A stretch of DNA of 64,000 bases from Bremerella sp. TYQ1 (GTDB taxonomy: Bacteria > Planctomycetota > Planctomycetia > Pirellulales > Pirellulaceae), in NCBI RefSeq assembly GCF_020150455.1, contig NZ_CP083740.1:806001-870000 (forward strand), written 5' to 3'. Below the pieces are notes generated by a model. That model was not told the origin of the DNA. It made no database searches and saw only the letters and a list, made by a program, of their open reading frames with translations. How positions within the stretch are numbered: position 1 is the first letter of the stretch; each line of letters starts with the position of its first letter. The translations under genes were made by a program, and so were the position numbers. Positions 1-9,596 of the stretch are shown piece by piece.

Positions 1-41
1 ACCTAGATTCGGCGCGATGTCGCCTGCTGATGCGGTCTACC

Positions 42-644
42 CTAAATCTTTGCAGCGGCAAGAACTTTGTTTTCTCGGAGAACTCGCCAATAAGAGATGG
101 GCGTAAGAACAGAAAACGCGATGATGGCGGTCCAGGGGGCTTGGAGAATCAATGGACCGCCCACCGCAATGGCAAGCATGCCAATTTCGGAGGGGTGCCG
201 CATAAAACGGTAAATCCCCTTGGTAACCGGCGGGCCATCGCAGTGTACGTCGGAAATGAAACGTGGTCCTAGCGAATGAATCGCACTTGCACGAAGTATG
301 ATGCCGCAAACGACGAGCACTGTGCCAAAGACCGAGAGATTCCAAGTACTGGGCGAAAGAAACTGGCGTTCCAATTGGGCTGTCCAGAACATGACTAACA
401 TGAATGCGCCCACGAACGCCGCAACTTGAAGAGCGCGAGGATCGTCGGTTGTCTCCTTACGAGATGGGTAGACAAGAATGCTTTCGATCAGTCCTGCAAC
501 TCCGATCATAAAAGCAAAAATCAACACATCGTACTGCGTGATACTGCCAAGCGAAATCAGAATCGTCGGAAATAGAATGAGAGCCAAATGCAGTAGGTGC
601 CCTGTCGCATGACGCCAAACATTCATCGACGAAGAGGGCCGCAT
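42..644 (-). CDS. ICMT/PEMT-like integral membrane methyltransferase
   Basis: A 200-residue, mostly hydrophobic protein with about five membrane segments (near residues 16-35, 38-58, 70-89, 104-122 and 153-185). The C-terminal half carries the isoprenylcysteine carboxyl methyltransferase-type signature: a Gly-rich turn, LGPRF at 125-129, then TKGIYRFMRHPSEIG at 141-155, where the RHP triplet (149-151) belongs to the SAM-binding segment of the family. Bacterial members are S-adenosylmethionine-dependent methyltransferases of the inner membrane whose substrates are mostly unknown, so no substrate is proposed. Its ATG overlaps the TGA of the upstream gene by one base (TGATG), so the two genes are probably translationally coupled. 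The fold family is fairly sure; the substrate is unknown. Confidence 0.75.
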   Translation of the reverse strand: MRPSSSMNVWRHATGHLLHLALILFPTILISLGSITQYDVLIFAFMIGVAGLIESILVYPSRKETTDDPRALQVAAFVGAFMLVMFWTAQLERQFLSPSTWNLSVFGTVLVVCGIILRASAIHSLGPRFISDVHCDGPPVTKGIYRFMRHPSEIGMLAIAVGGPLILQAPWTAIIAFSVLTPISYWRVLRENKVLAAAKI

Positions 645-1270
645 CAGGCGAATTCCTCATTTTGGGAATCGCGAATGTGTTTCAGCAACTCTAAGAACTG
701 ATCTTGTGGAATTCCGAGCGTATCTCCAAGTTCGATCAGTGCATTGTCTTGTTCTGGAGTCAGATCGCCCGCGGAGCTCATGACGCAATAGGCAAGTTTG
801 ACGACTAACGCACGACCATGACCGGAAAGTCCGTTGACAATTTTGCTGACGAACCCGCAAAGTGTCACTTTGGCTTCCATGGCGAAATCAATTTCCTGAT
901 CCAACGTGACATCTGTAAGTGGAAGCCCCGTCAAGTCCAGGTACAAAGTCTTGATCTCGTCTCGCTCGAAACGGTCGACTTGACCATCCGTCAACGCAGC
1001 AACAATCATCACTCGCAGCATCTGCTGCATCGTTTGGGCTTGTTCTCTTTCTGGGTCATACGTCCAAACTTCTTCGGCGAAAGTGCCTCCGCACGAATGG
1101 CATTCCACATAACGTCCAGCCGATGACATGGGAATGATTGGGATGAAGTAGAGCGTGAAAAAGGTGCGGACGTTTTTTAAACTTCCATCACGCTTCGTAC
1201 GGCATTGCGGGCAATTGAAATGATTCCGTTCTTCCGTCGAGGAGATCCCTCGCGTACCCCAGATAATCAT
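644..1270 (-). CDS. Zinc-ribbon protein with TerB-like helical domain
   Basis: A 208-residue protein. Two CxxC pairs (Cys20/Cys23 and Cys57/Cys60) form a probable zinc ribbon, with a hydrophobic stretch (FFTLYFIPIIPM, about 37-48) between them; this arrangement is common in bacterial zinc-ribbon proteins. Residues about 78-205 are helical and acidic and resemble the TerB/tellurite-resistance fold (two halves with D-G-x-V-D and D-L-T-P-E-Q turns). The ATG at 1270 is preceded by GAAAGG at 8-nt spacing, so it is preferred to a TTG one codon earlier. The gene is coupled to the methyltransferase through a TGATG overlap. The role is unknown; TerB-like domains are often tied to membrane stress responses, which is only suggestive here. 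Confidence 0.7.
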   Translation of the reverse strand: MIIWGTRGISSTEERNHFNCPQCRTKRDGSLKNVRTFFTLYFIPIIPMSSAGRYVECHSCGGTFAEEVWTYDPEREQAQTMQQMLRVMIVAALTDGQVDRFERDEIKTLYLDLTGLPLTDVTLDQEIDFAMEAKVTLCGFVSKIVNGLSGHGRALVVKLAYCVMSSAGDLTPEQDNALIELGDTLGIPQDQFLELLKHIRDSQNEEFA

Positions 1271-1469
1271 CAACTAAACCTTTCAAGGGAAACGAAAAGA
1301 GTATGTTCGATCGCCGGAAGTTCTGGGCGAACGAAGAGGAGGTGTGCGGCAATAATGGCCTGGGAGAAGTCTTATTACAAGGACTATAGAGGGAGATGTC
1401 AATTCAGATTTAGGTAGAAATTCAATCGGTGGGATGTCATGCGATTTCCTACGGCCAATGTTGTTTAGG

Positions 1470-3413
1470 CTACGGTTTATTCCCTATAAGAAAATCAAAC
1501 CATTGTCCGTACTGCTTTCCGTCTAGAGTGATGTCCAGTGGAATGATTTGAACTCCTTCGGGCATTTGACTTGTGTCGGCCGTAAGAGTGACTTTAAATT
1601 CTTGACGGCTTTTGGGTGACACCGAACCGACCAGCAATTTTGGCTGGGCCGTCACTCCTTCTGGAAGAATCAACTCAACGCGATGATGCTGATCTTGTTT
1701 TCTGAAATTTCGAACCGTAATCATGACATCATGCGACTTGCCGTCGCTTAGATCGATGCGATAGGGATAAGCTGAGACCCAGTAGGGATCGAAAAGATAT
1801 TCGTAATCCTGATCGGGTAACATTTGTTGAAAAGCTGCTTGCATATCTTTCGACCAGGCATGGTAACGCTGCAGTAGTTCTTGAGGATCCGGCATCACGT
1901 ACGAATGAGCTGCCATGATGATGTCCGGGTTCAATTTCAAAAGGTATTGGCTGCCGTGAACGTGGCCTTCTGCGAGAATAGCGCTGTTTCTGGCGACGAC
2001 GCAGTCGTGTGCGGTTTGGGAACGATCGCGTGGATCACCAAACAAGTTGTCCCCTGTGAAAGCAATTCGTTTGTCGTCGATATCGAGCCATAAACAGCAA
2101 CCAAACTCCGTCTGTCCCGGTAGCCAATCGACTTGGATCTTGTAACCTTCCCAAGTAATGCTTTCCCCATCTTGAAAAGCTTTGTCAATCTTCATGCCAT
2201 CGAACCCATCGCCATAGGCAGACACGAGAGCCGCATAATCATAACGTCGCGGGTTTTCGCATCGATCCACAATCTTGTCGAGTGTCCATGCTTCGGCGCC
2301 ATACTTCTCTTTCAAAAACGGGCCATGTAAGAAGTGATCGCCGTGCATATGAGAAATCCAGTACGCATCGATCTGTTTGAGCCCCATGTGTTGTCTTAGT
2401 CCAACGATGATTTCTTCTAGAACATCTTGCGGAAATAATCCGCAGTCTAAGATTAAACCGTGGCCGCTGTCGGAAACGAGGATCGAAAAATTTCGCCCCT
2501 GAAAATCATCGTTTAGCTTATACAAGTGAGGGGTGACCTGATTGAGATGAGGAACCTGCGTAGGCTGCGACACTCGGTCTCGCTTGTCAGGATCCTTATC
2601 AAATACGGGGTAACCTCGGATGTACTTCTCGCGAAAACTCTCCAGACGTTCGCGATAGGTCGCCAGTTGCTCTCTTGCGTTTAAAACAATGGGGCCCTGA
2701 ACGGGAAGCATGACATCGACGTTTGCTTCGGAAAGTCGACCGACAGATCGCAATATAGCGTCGATGCCTGCGGCGAAGCCGTAATCCCATTCGCTGTCAA
2801 ACCAGTTCGTAAACCTCGAGCCGTCATACATCAAACCACCAGAAAACGCGAACGTGTCGTCTCCCTTGGAAATTAAGAAAGACAGCTCGCCCGGAGAATG
2901 CCCAGGCGTGCTTAGACATCGAAGCTGGAGTCCCCGCCAAATAACAATATCGCCATCTTCTAATTTTCGATCGACCCGAATAGGCCGCGCAGGAGGGCGG
3001 ACAAAGCTGGCTCCGTAGACGGAGTAGCGATCACTCAGCTGTGGATACCATTTGCGGAACTTGATGGGCGACGTCAGGATCTCGGCTTCCATTTCTGACG
3101 CGTAAATTTGAGTTTGTTGCAGGGATGTTTGTCGGATCGCTTGAATATTTTCACGGTGATGGTTGTTCAGCAAGAGCAGATCGACTTGGGCGACTCCTAC
3201 GTCTCGAAGGGCATTTTCAAGATCGCTTGCTCCCGTATTGATTAACAAGCCATGCCCGTCCTTTTTGAGCAAGTAGACATTGCTCGTATTTGCCAGATAA
3301 AAAAGCTCCGGGAATCGATCAGGAATAGGTTGGGTGAAACGAGGCTCTTGGCAGTTTGCGAGTACCGGAAAATTGACAAGCAAGAACGCTAGAAGAGGAA
3401 AGAATAGTCGCAT
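1470..3413 (-). CDS. Secreted protein with two metallo-beta-lactamase-fold domains
   Basis: A 647-residue protein with a signal peptide (residues 1-21, cleavage near ANC). It holds two MBL-fold units, about 35-250 and 290-510, followed by a beta-rich C-terminal tail (550-647). In unit 1 the metal motif HxHxDH is replaced by NNHHREN (83-89), but the downstream PGHSPG (170-175) is kept. In unit 2 HMHGDH (355-360), TGDN (453-456) and AAHS (501-504) are present, but the PGH position reads PGQT (432-435). So neither unit has a full canonical set. MBL-fold hydrolases act on esters, lactams, thioesters or phosphoesters; the substrate cannot be told. The ATG follows CAGG at 7-nt spacing. It is the next gene downstream, same strand, of the GH63-like glycosidase (163-nt gap). 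Confidence 0.8.
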   Translation of the reverse strand: MRLFFPLLAFLLVNFPVLANCQEPRFTQPIPDRFPELFYLANTSNVYLLKKDGHGLLINTGASDLENALRDVGVAQVDLLLLNNHHRENIQAIRQTSLQQTQIYASEMEAEILTSPIKFRKWYPQLSDRYSVYGASFVRPPARPIRVDRKLEDGDIVIWRGLQLRCLSTPGHSPGELSFLISKGDDTFAFSGGLMYDGSRFTNWFDSEWDYGFAAGIDAILRSVGRLSEANVDVMLPVQGPIVLNAREQLATYRERLESFREKYIRGYPVFDKDPDKRDRVSQPTQVPHLNQVTPHLYKLNDDFQGRNFSILVSDSGHGLILDCGLFPQDVLEEIIVGLRQHMGLKQIDAYWISHMHGDHFLHGPFLKEKYGAEAWTLDKIVDRCENPRRYDYAALVSAYGDGFDGMKIDKAFQDGESITWEGYKIQVDWLPGQTEFGCCLWLDIDDKRIAFTGDNLFGDPRDRSQTAHDCVVARNSAILAEGHVHGSQYLLKLNPDIIMAAHSYVMPDPQELLQRYHAWSKDMQAAFQQMLPDQDYEYLFDPYWVSAYPYRIDLSDGKSHDVMITVRNFRKQDQHHRVELILPEGVTAQPKLLVGSVSPKSRQEFKVTLTADTSQMPEGVQIIPLDITLDGKQYGQWFDFLIGNKP

Positions 3414-3576
3414 GTCTGGGCCTGAATAGGTAGGGAGGTCAGGACAGGAGAGACATGCGTCATCTTATAACTTAGAAGGCAAAACGCAACTTTTGCTGTC
3501 CGCGGCACCTCATGCGAAGAGGGGCCGCGGTAATGCTGCGAAGACTACGGGCGACTCATATCAAGAGTCTGCAGTG

Positions 3577-6276
3577 CTAGTTTTTCTGCTCAGCGTTTCT
3601 TCGCGTGGCGAGGGTACCCAAGATCGGTGAGATCAATGCCGTCCACCCTGTTTGATGGCTCGCTCCAAGTCCTTTTCCTGTTTCCGCATCGAAATACTCA
3701 TAGAAAAGGACCAGATCTCGCCAGTGTGGATCGTTCAGCAAAACGTCCGTTCGGGCATAGCTGGGGCGATCACCTTCTGCGTCGGCGAGAAACAGCTTAG
3801 AGAGTCGCTTGCGTATTTCGTCGGCGACTTGTTGCAAATCCATATAGTTTCCAGAGCGAGTCGGACATTCGACACGCAAGGATTTTCCGTAGAACAAGTG
3901 ATACCGCTCAAGCGCCTCAATGATCAGATAATTCAGCGGAAACCAAATCGGGCCGCGCCAGTTCGAGTTGCCGCCAAATAGCCCGCTGTCTGACTCCGCG
4001 GGAAGATACTGCACGCGGAGCTTTTCCCCATGCAGCTCGTATTCGAACGGGTGTTCTTCGTGATATTTGGACAGCGAACGAATTCCATAGTTGGAAAGGA
4101 ACTCGTCTTCATCCAACAAATATCGGAGCATGCGGAGCAACCGTTCCTTGGTAGGAATCGCCAGCAGACGATGGCCTGCGCGTTCTCCTTCTGGTTCGTG
4201 ATCCATGTAGGTCATGAACTTTGCCAACTCTGGCCGGAAGTTCAGAAACCACTCCATCCGTTTGCGAAACGCAGGAAGCTTTTCGATGGTGCGATCAAAA
4301 AGTACGTCTACGGTGAGCAGTGGAATGAGACCTACGATCGAGCGGATTCGCAGCGGTATGCTATTACCATCAAGGTGAAGATGATCGTAGTAAAAGCCAT
4401 CCGTTTCATCCCACAGTCCCGTTCCGTCTAACGAGTTCATGGCTTCTGCAATAGAAACGTAGTGCTCGAAGAATTTCGAGGCCATGTCTTCATAGGCAGG
4501 ATTTCCGTCGGCAAGCTCGAAAGCAATCGACAACATGCTCGAGCAGAAGTAGGCCATCCACGCGGTACCGTCGGCTTGTTCTAAATGCCCTCCGGTCGGC
4601 AGCGGCTTGGAACGATCGAAGATTCCAATGTTGTCCAATCCCAGAAAGCCACCGCTGAAGACATGCTTGCCGCGAATGTCTTTGCGATTAACCCACCAGG
4701 TGAAGTTTAGCAGCAACTTTTGAAAGACACGTTCCAAGAATTCCCGGTCACGATCTCCATTGGAGGCAGTCATTTGATAGACGCGCCAACATGCCCACGC
4801 ATGAACCGGAGGATTGACGTCGCTGAAATTCCATTCGTAGGCAGGGAGCTGCCCGTTGGGGTGCATATACCATTCTCGCAGGAAGAGAATGGCTTGTTCT
4901 TTTGCAAAATATGGATCTAACTTGGCGAAGGGAATTAAGTGGAACGCTGAATCCCACGCAGCGTACCAAGGGTATTCCCACTTGTCTGGCATCGAAATGA
5001 TGTTGCGGTTGTAGAGATGTCCCCAGTCGGCGTTTCGCGGACTAGGTGCACCGGGGGTGGGGACATCTAGTCCCTTCTTGGGATTCCCTTTGTTTTCAAG
5101 CCATCGTGGAATGACGTAGTGATAGAACTGTTTGGTCCAGAGAAGACCAGCGTCCGCCTGCCGCAACACGGTTTGTTCGTCGGTCGTCAGCCCAGGGGCG
5201 ACACGCGATTTGGCATACGCATCTGCCTCGCTAATTCGAGTGGCGAAGGCTTCATTAAAGCGATCGTCGAACGGCTTTTCGGGAAGGTCACTTTCTGGAC
5301 AAAGTCGCAAACGAAATTCAACGGACTCGCCAGCCCCGACGGTTACTCGAAAATGAGAAGCCGCTTTGGTGCCAACGCGATTGGGGTTCACGACCCCATT
5401 CATTCCTTGCACAACCGATAAGTGAAACGCATCTTTGCACGACGGTCGACGACTATTGTGATCTTCAAATCGCCATGTGTTCGTTTCGTTTTCGGTAAAT
5501 AGCCATGGCGGCTGTTCCCCTTCCGGGCCATGATCGACGTAAATGCGATAGTTGCCGAGCGTTTCATGCTTTACTGCAACTTCGTCGTCGGCGACTTGCG
5601 TAAGAGTCGGCTTTACGTCTGGTTTCTCGAGTGTTGGTCCCCAAGCCCACGTATTTCGAAACCACCATGTTGGCAATAAGTGCACGGCAGCGTCTTCGGG
5701 GCCTCGGTTGAAAATGGTGATCCGAATGAGCAGATCTTCGGGGGACGCCTTGGCGTATTCTGCTTGTACATCGAAGTAGCGACCTTCATCAAAGATGCAT
5801 GTGTCGGTCAGCTCGAACTCTGGTTCGTGGCGATTTCGGCGCGCGTTCTCGCTGCGCAGATGTTCGTAAGGGAATTCGGCTTGAGGGTACTTATAAAGTG
5901 CCTTCAGGTACGAGTGCGTGGGAGTCGAATCAAGGTAGTAGTACGCCTCTTTGACATCTTCTCCATGGTTTCCTTCCGGTCCTGTCAGTCCGAAAAGACG
6001 CTCTTTCAGAATCGGATCCTTTTCATTCCATAGTGCGAGCCCGAAACAAAGTCGGCATTGTCGGTCACAGATTCCCAGCAGGCCATCTTCGCCCCAACGG
6101 TACGTTCTCCAAGTGGCTTCTTCGTGAGTGAAGTTAAGCCATGGATCCCCTTCGGCCGTGCTCTCTCGAACGGTTCCCCATTGACGCTCGGCAAGGTAGG
6201 GCCCCCAGCGACGCCAATTTGCTCCTGGTTCCCGTTCTGCTTCCGCTGATAACCGATCCCACTCCGCTTCCGGCAT
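3577..6276 (-). CDS. GH63/MGH1-like alpha-glycosidase
   Basis: An 899-residue protein with no signal peptide, so probably cytoplasmic. It has an N-terminal beta-rich domain (about 1-330) and an (alpha/alpha)6-barrel C-terminal region. Recognisable blocks are YPWYAAWDSAFHLIPFAKLD (about 433-452), whose WDS Asp is in the position of the GH63 general acid, an Asn/Pro-rich loop with QLPAYEWNFSDVNPP, and GNSNWRGPIWFPLNYL near residue 780. This is the pattern of MGH1-like glycosidases related to mannosylglycerate or glucosylglycerate hydrolases and to large GH63 glucosidases. The exact sugar is unknown; hydrolysis of an alpha-linked glucoside or a compatible solute is the likely role. A GGGAG lies close to the ATG (3-nt spacing), which is short but the best site seen. 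Confidence 0.85.
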   Translation of the reverse strand: MPEAEWDRLSAEAEREPGANWRRWGPYLAERQWGTVRESTAEGDPWLNFTHEEATWRTYRWGEDGLLGICDRQCRLCFGLALWNEKDPILKERLFGLTGPEGNHGEDVKEAYYYLDSTPTHSYLKALYKYPQAEFPYEHLRSENARRNRHEPEFELTDTCIFDEGRYFDVQAEYAKASPEDLLIRITIFNRGPEDAAVHLLPTWWFRNTWAWGPTLEKPDVKPTLTQVADDEVAVKHETLGNYRIYVDHGPEGEQPPWLFTENETNTWRFEDHNSRRPSCKDAFHLSVVQGMNGVVNPNRVGTKAASHFRVTVGAGESVEFRLRLCPESDLPEKPFDDRFNEAFATRISEADAYAKSRVAPGLTTDEQTVLRQADAGLLWTKQFYHYVIPRWLENKGNPKKGLDVPTPGAPSPRNADWGHLYNRNIISMPDKWEYPWYAAWDSAFHLIPFAKLDPYFAKEQAILFLREWYMHPNGQLPAYEWNFSDVNPPVHAWACWRVYQMTASNGDRDREFLERVFQKLLLNFTWWVNRKDIRGKHVFSGGFLGLDNIGIFDRSKPLPTGGHLEQADGTAWMAYFCSSMLSIAFELADGNPAYEDMASKFFEHYVSIAEAMNSLDGTGLWDETDGFYYDHLHLDGNSIPLRIRSIVGLIPLLTVDVLFDRTIEKLPAFRKRMEWFLNFRPELAKFMTYMDHEPEGERAGHRLLAIPTKERLLRMLRYLLDEDEFLSNYGIRSLSKYHEEHPFEYELHGEKLRVQYLPAESDSGLFGGNSNWRGPIWFPLNYLIIEALERYHLFYGKSLRVECPTRSGNYMDLQQVADEIRKRLSKLFLADAEGDRPSYARTDVLLNDPHWRDLVLFYEYFDAETGKGLGASHQTGWTALISPILGTLATRRNAEQKN

Positions 6277-6551
6277 ATGCTCCCATGTTCCTACGCAGGC
6301 ATGACGTATGTGCCCACAAAAAATGCTACTCGTGCGCGCGAATCAAGCGAGTTGCCGTCTTCCTGACAGAAACTGACGCTATCTACCTATTTCGCCCTTT
6401 GTTATGCGAATTCTATTCCTATTTTTAGCGAAGGAATCAGGTTTACGTAATGCCGTAGAGATTACCACCCAACCGGCAAGAAGCTGTCGAAGAAAAGAGT
6501 TCGCACGTCTTCGGGTGGCGAAACACCAAAGCACAAGTGCAGCAAAGCTTC

Positions 6552-9305
6552 CTAATCGTTCGCTTTGAGTTGCAAGGCAGCTTCATGGAGGAGGCCGCTG
6601 ATCGCTTCTCTTAATTTTGGCGTAAGGGACTGGACGCCGTCTAAACGCTGATCATGGGCTGCGTTTTGAATATCGCTGGCGAGTGTCCCCGCTTCGGTGG
6701 GGCCAATGATTCTCAGCGAACCAACGATGGTATGGGCCGCCCTGTAGATAGCCTCGAAGTCTTCCGTTTCGATGGCTTGGTCAAGACGATCTAGCAACGT
6801 TGGAGTTTCTTCCAGGAAAAGACCAAGCAAATCAACGAATAATTCTTTGTCCCCGTCGCACGCTTTAAGTGCATGTGACCAATCCATGGTGCTTTCAGCC
6901 ACCTCGGCTGAACTATCTTGCGAGGACTCCGTTTCACCAGAAGTACTGAACAATTCTGAAAGGGACTGGTGTAACTCTTGAATGCGGAGTGGCTTTGACG
7001 TGTAGCCATCCATCCCAGACTCAAGGCACTTTTCGCGATCACCAGCTAACGCGTGGGCGGTCATCGCGATAATGGGGATATGATTGCCGGTCGCTTTTTC
7101 TTCAGCACGAATGATTCTCGTCGCGTGAAGGCCATCCATCTCCGGCATCTGGACATCCATAATGATCAAATCAAAGGATTGACGCCGCCAAAGCTCGACA
7201 GCTTCCTTCCCGTTTTCCGCCAACGTGACCGTGTGTCCCCATTTCTCCAGCAATGCGATCGCCAGACGTTGGTTCGCTCGATTATCCTCGGCCAACAATA
7301 CGTTTAGCGGTCCTATATTGCTCGAGCGGTCGAGTGACTTTGACTCGTTTTCGTCTTCCGGAGCGACTACCCCTAACGCGACGATAATCGAATCAAAAAG
7401 CTCCGACTGCTTAGCAGGTTTCATCAGGAAAGACTGAACCTGAAGTTCATCGCAGCGAGATCTTGTCGTAGGGCGTTCCGACGAACTGAGCACGATGACG
7501 AGCGTGTCTTCCAGGTTTGGAATGTCTCGCACGGCTGCCACAAGATCGAGGCCATCTTTCCCTGGCATTTCCACATCGGTGAGCAGAAGTGCAAAACGGT
7601 CCCCTACCGAGTACGCCTCTTTCATCAATCGCAGGCCTTCCTTGGCATCGGCTGCGAGTTCGGTTCGCATTCCCCAACTGCGAACGATTTCGTCCAGGAT
7701 GGTACGGTTCGTCGCGTTGTCGTCGACAATAAGTACTCGAGTACCTTGGATGCGGGCGGTGACGCGTGATCGTTGACGGGTATCCGTGCGATTGATTGGG
7801 AATCGAGCCATGAAGTGAAAGGTGCTGCCTTCTCCCACTTTGCTTTCAACCCAGATACGTCCTTTCATTAGCTCAATCAGTCGGGCACAAATGGCCAGGC
7901 CTAAACCGGTGCCGCCGTACTGACGCGTCGATCCAGAATCGGCTTGTTCAAACGCCTCAAAGATGGTGCCAAGCTTGTCTTCGGCAATACCAATCCCTGT
8001 ATCGCGAACTTGAAAATGAAGTTCGACGACTGCGTCGTCGATCGATTCAACGGCAACGTCGAAATCGATTTCACCTTTCTCGGTGAACTTAATCGCATTA
8101 CCGACCAGGTTCACGACAATTTGACGAAGCCGGTGAGGATCACCTTCGATAATGGCAGGTACGTTTCCGTCGAAGTGGCACGTCAGTTCAAGTCCATTCC
8201 CGCCGGCCCGGACCCCAAGCGGCTTCATCATGTCGCCGACTGTTTCGCGAATGTCGAACGGCTTCGAGATCAGGTCGAGCTTACCTGCTTCAATTTTCGA
8301 GAAGTCGAGAATATCGTTGATCACTGAAAGAAGCGACTCGCCTGATTCGTGGATCATCTTCAGGTAGTCACGCTGAGTTTGGGTCAGGGACGTATCCAAA
8401 AGAAGTTCGGCCATACCAATCACGGCATTGAGTGGCGTACGAATCTCGTGACTCATATTCGCGAGGAACTCGCTCTTGGCACGATTGGCTTCTTCCGCCG
8501 CCTCTTTCGCTTTGAGTAATGTCTCGACGGCGAGTTGCCGTTCTGTAACATCCCAGAAGATCGCTTGGGTTCCAACGATTACACCCCGCGCGTCGCGGAT
8601 AGGCGACTTGATTACCTCGACCCATGTTGTGTTTCCATCGGTCGTATTAACTTCAATGTCCCGAAACTGCTTTCCAGACTCAGCAACTTTGTGGTCGTCT
8701 TCGCGAAATTTCTCTGCCACTTCTTTAGGAGAAAGATCGAAGTCCGTCTTACCTAGGATCTCTGAAATAACATGTCCCGTGAATTCGCTGTAGGCCTGAT
8801 TGGCGAAAATAAATCGACCATCCATGTCTTTCTGCAGCACGCAAACCGGTAGAGTGTCGACCAAGCCACGGTATCGCGCCTCTGAATTCTCTAGTGTCGA
8901 CTCGACGATCTGCCGATGAGTCCGTTCGATCGCGTATCGGATGCAGCGCGTGAGTGAATCGACATCGACATTAGACTTGGGGAGACAATCTTGAGCGCCT
9001 TCCTGAATGACTCGGGAAGCTAAATTCCTGTCGACCCGATCCGAAAGCACCACAACAGGAATATGGGGAGAACGTGCGTGTAGCGCTCGGATGGTTTCGA
9101 TCCCCTGACTATCAGGAAGATCCAAATCGAGCAGTACGACACCAATTTCTTCTTGAAGCCGCGAAAAGCCTTCGTCTAGTCGGGTGACGTGGATAACCTC
9201 AAAAGTTTCTTCCGCTTGTTGCAGAAACTGCTCGAACAGGCTCGCCTCTCGTGGGGAATCCTCAATCAGAAGAATGCGAATCTGGTCTGGCATGGCTCGA
9301 CGCAT
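6552..9305 (-). CDS. Hybrid sensor histidine kinase/phosphorelay protein (REC-PAS-HisKA-HATPase-REC-REC-Hpt)
   Basis: A 917-residue soluble protein. Domains in order: receiver (8-130, phospho-acceptor Asp60), PAS (143-257), HisKA with FLANMSHEIRTPLN (His286), HATPase with N-box NLVGNAIKFTE (about 399), G1 DTGIGI and G2 GGTGLGLAI, a receiver (520-645, Asp577), a second receiver (667-787, Asp717) and a C-terminal Hpt domain (808-910, AAHTIVGSL, His858). All phospho-acceptors needed for a four-step His-Asp-His-Asp relay are in one chain. There is no membrane segment or periplasmic sensor, so the input must be cytosolic: through the PAS domain, or through phosphorylation of the N-terminal receiver by another kinase. 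The gene is monocistronic and no partner response regulator lies nearby. An in-frame ATG four codons later (9293) is an alternative start. Confidence 0.95.
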   Translation of the reverse strand: MRRAMPDQIRILLIEDSPREASLFEQFLQQAEETFEVIHVTRLDEGFSRLQEEIGVVLLDLDLPDSQGIETIRALHARSPHIPVVVLSDRVDRNLASRVIQEGAQDCLPKSNVDVDSLTRCIRYAIERTHRQIVESTLENSEARYRGLVDTLPVCVLQKDMDGRFIFANQAYSEFTGHVISEILGKTDFDLSPKEVAEKFREDDHKVAESGKQFRDIEVNTTDGNTTWVEVIKSPIRDARGVIVGTQAIFWDVTERQLAVETLLKAKEAAEEANRAKSEFLANMSHEIRTPLNAVIGMAELLLDTSLTQTQRDYLKMIHESGESLLSVINDILDFSKIEAGKLDLISKPFDIRETVGDMMKPLGVRAGGNGLELTCHFDGNVPAIIEGDPHRLRQIVVNLVGNAIKFTEKGEIDFDVAVESIDDAVVELHFQVRDTGIGIAEDKLGTIFEAFEQADSGSTRQYGGTGLGLAICARLIELMKGRIWVESKVGEGSTFHFMARFPINRTDTRQRSRVTARIQGTRVLIVDDNATNRTILDEIVRSWGMRTELAADAKEGLRLMKEAYSVGDRFALLLTDVEMPGKDGLDLVAAVRDIPNLEDTLVIVLSSSERPTTRSRCDELQVQSFLMKPAKQSELFDSIIVALGVVAPEDENESKSLDRSSNIGPLNVLLAEDNRANQRLAIALLEKWGHTVTLAENGKEAVELWRRQSFDLIIMDVQMPEMDGLHATRIIRAEEKATGNHIPIIAMTAHALAGDREKCLESGMDGYTSKPLRIQELHQSLSELFSTSGETESSQDSSAEVAESTMDWSHALKACDGDKELFVDLLGLFLEETPTLLDRLDQAIETEDFEAIYRAAHTIVGSLRIIGPTEAGTLASDIQNAAHDQRLDGVQSLTPKLREAISGLLHEAALQLKAND

Positions 9306-9510
9306 CCTTCCTAATCGATACCGAAAGCCTTCGGCGGGTAGCAGGGGATGTGGTGTTTCTAGAAAAGGTAACGCAACATAGTAGGCGGGGATACTATGCC
9401 TATTACGTATTTTAAGGGCGCAGAAACGTGCGAAAAGCCCTTTGCCGGGTTCTTGCCGTTTTTAACTTGCTGAATCGGGAAACTGTGCCGATAAACGAAG
9501 CTCTTAAATG

Positions 9511-9539
9511 GGCCAAGCTTCCACAGGGGAAGCTTGGCC
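9511..9539. terminator. Perfect 12-bp stem hairpin downstream of the duplicated secreted protein
   Basis: GGCCAAGCTTCC, a 5-nt loop (ACAGG), then GGAAGCTTGGCC: a perfect 12-bp stem. It lies 58 nt past the stop of the minus-strand gene at 9597-12080, in the gap before the histidine kinase gene. There is no clear T-run on either side, so it may be a weak terminator or an mRNA 3'-end stabiliser rather than a classical intrinsic terminator. Confidence 0.5.
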
Positions 9540-9596
9540 GCAAGAAGATCGTAATGCGACATTGGTCGCGTGCTGTGGTAGTCGAATAGTATAAGA

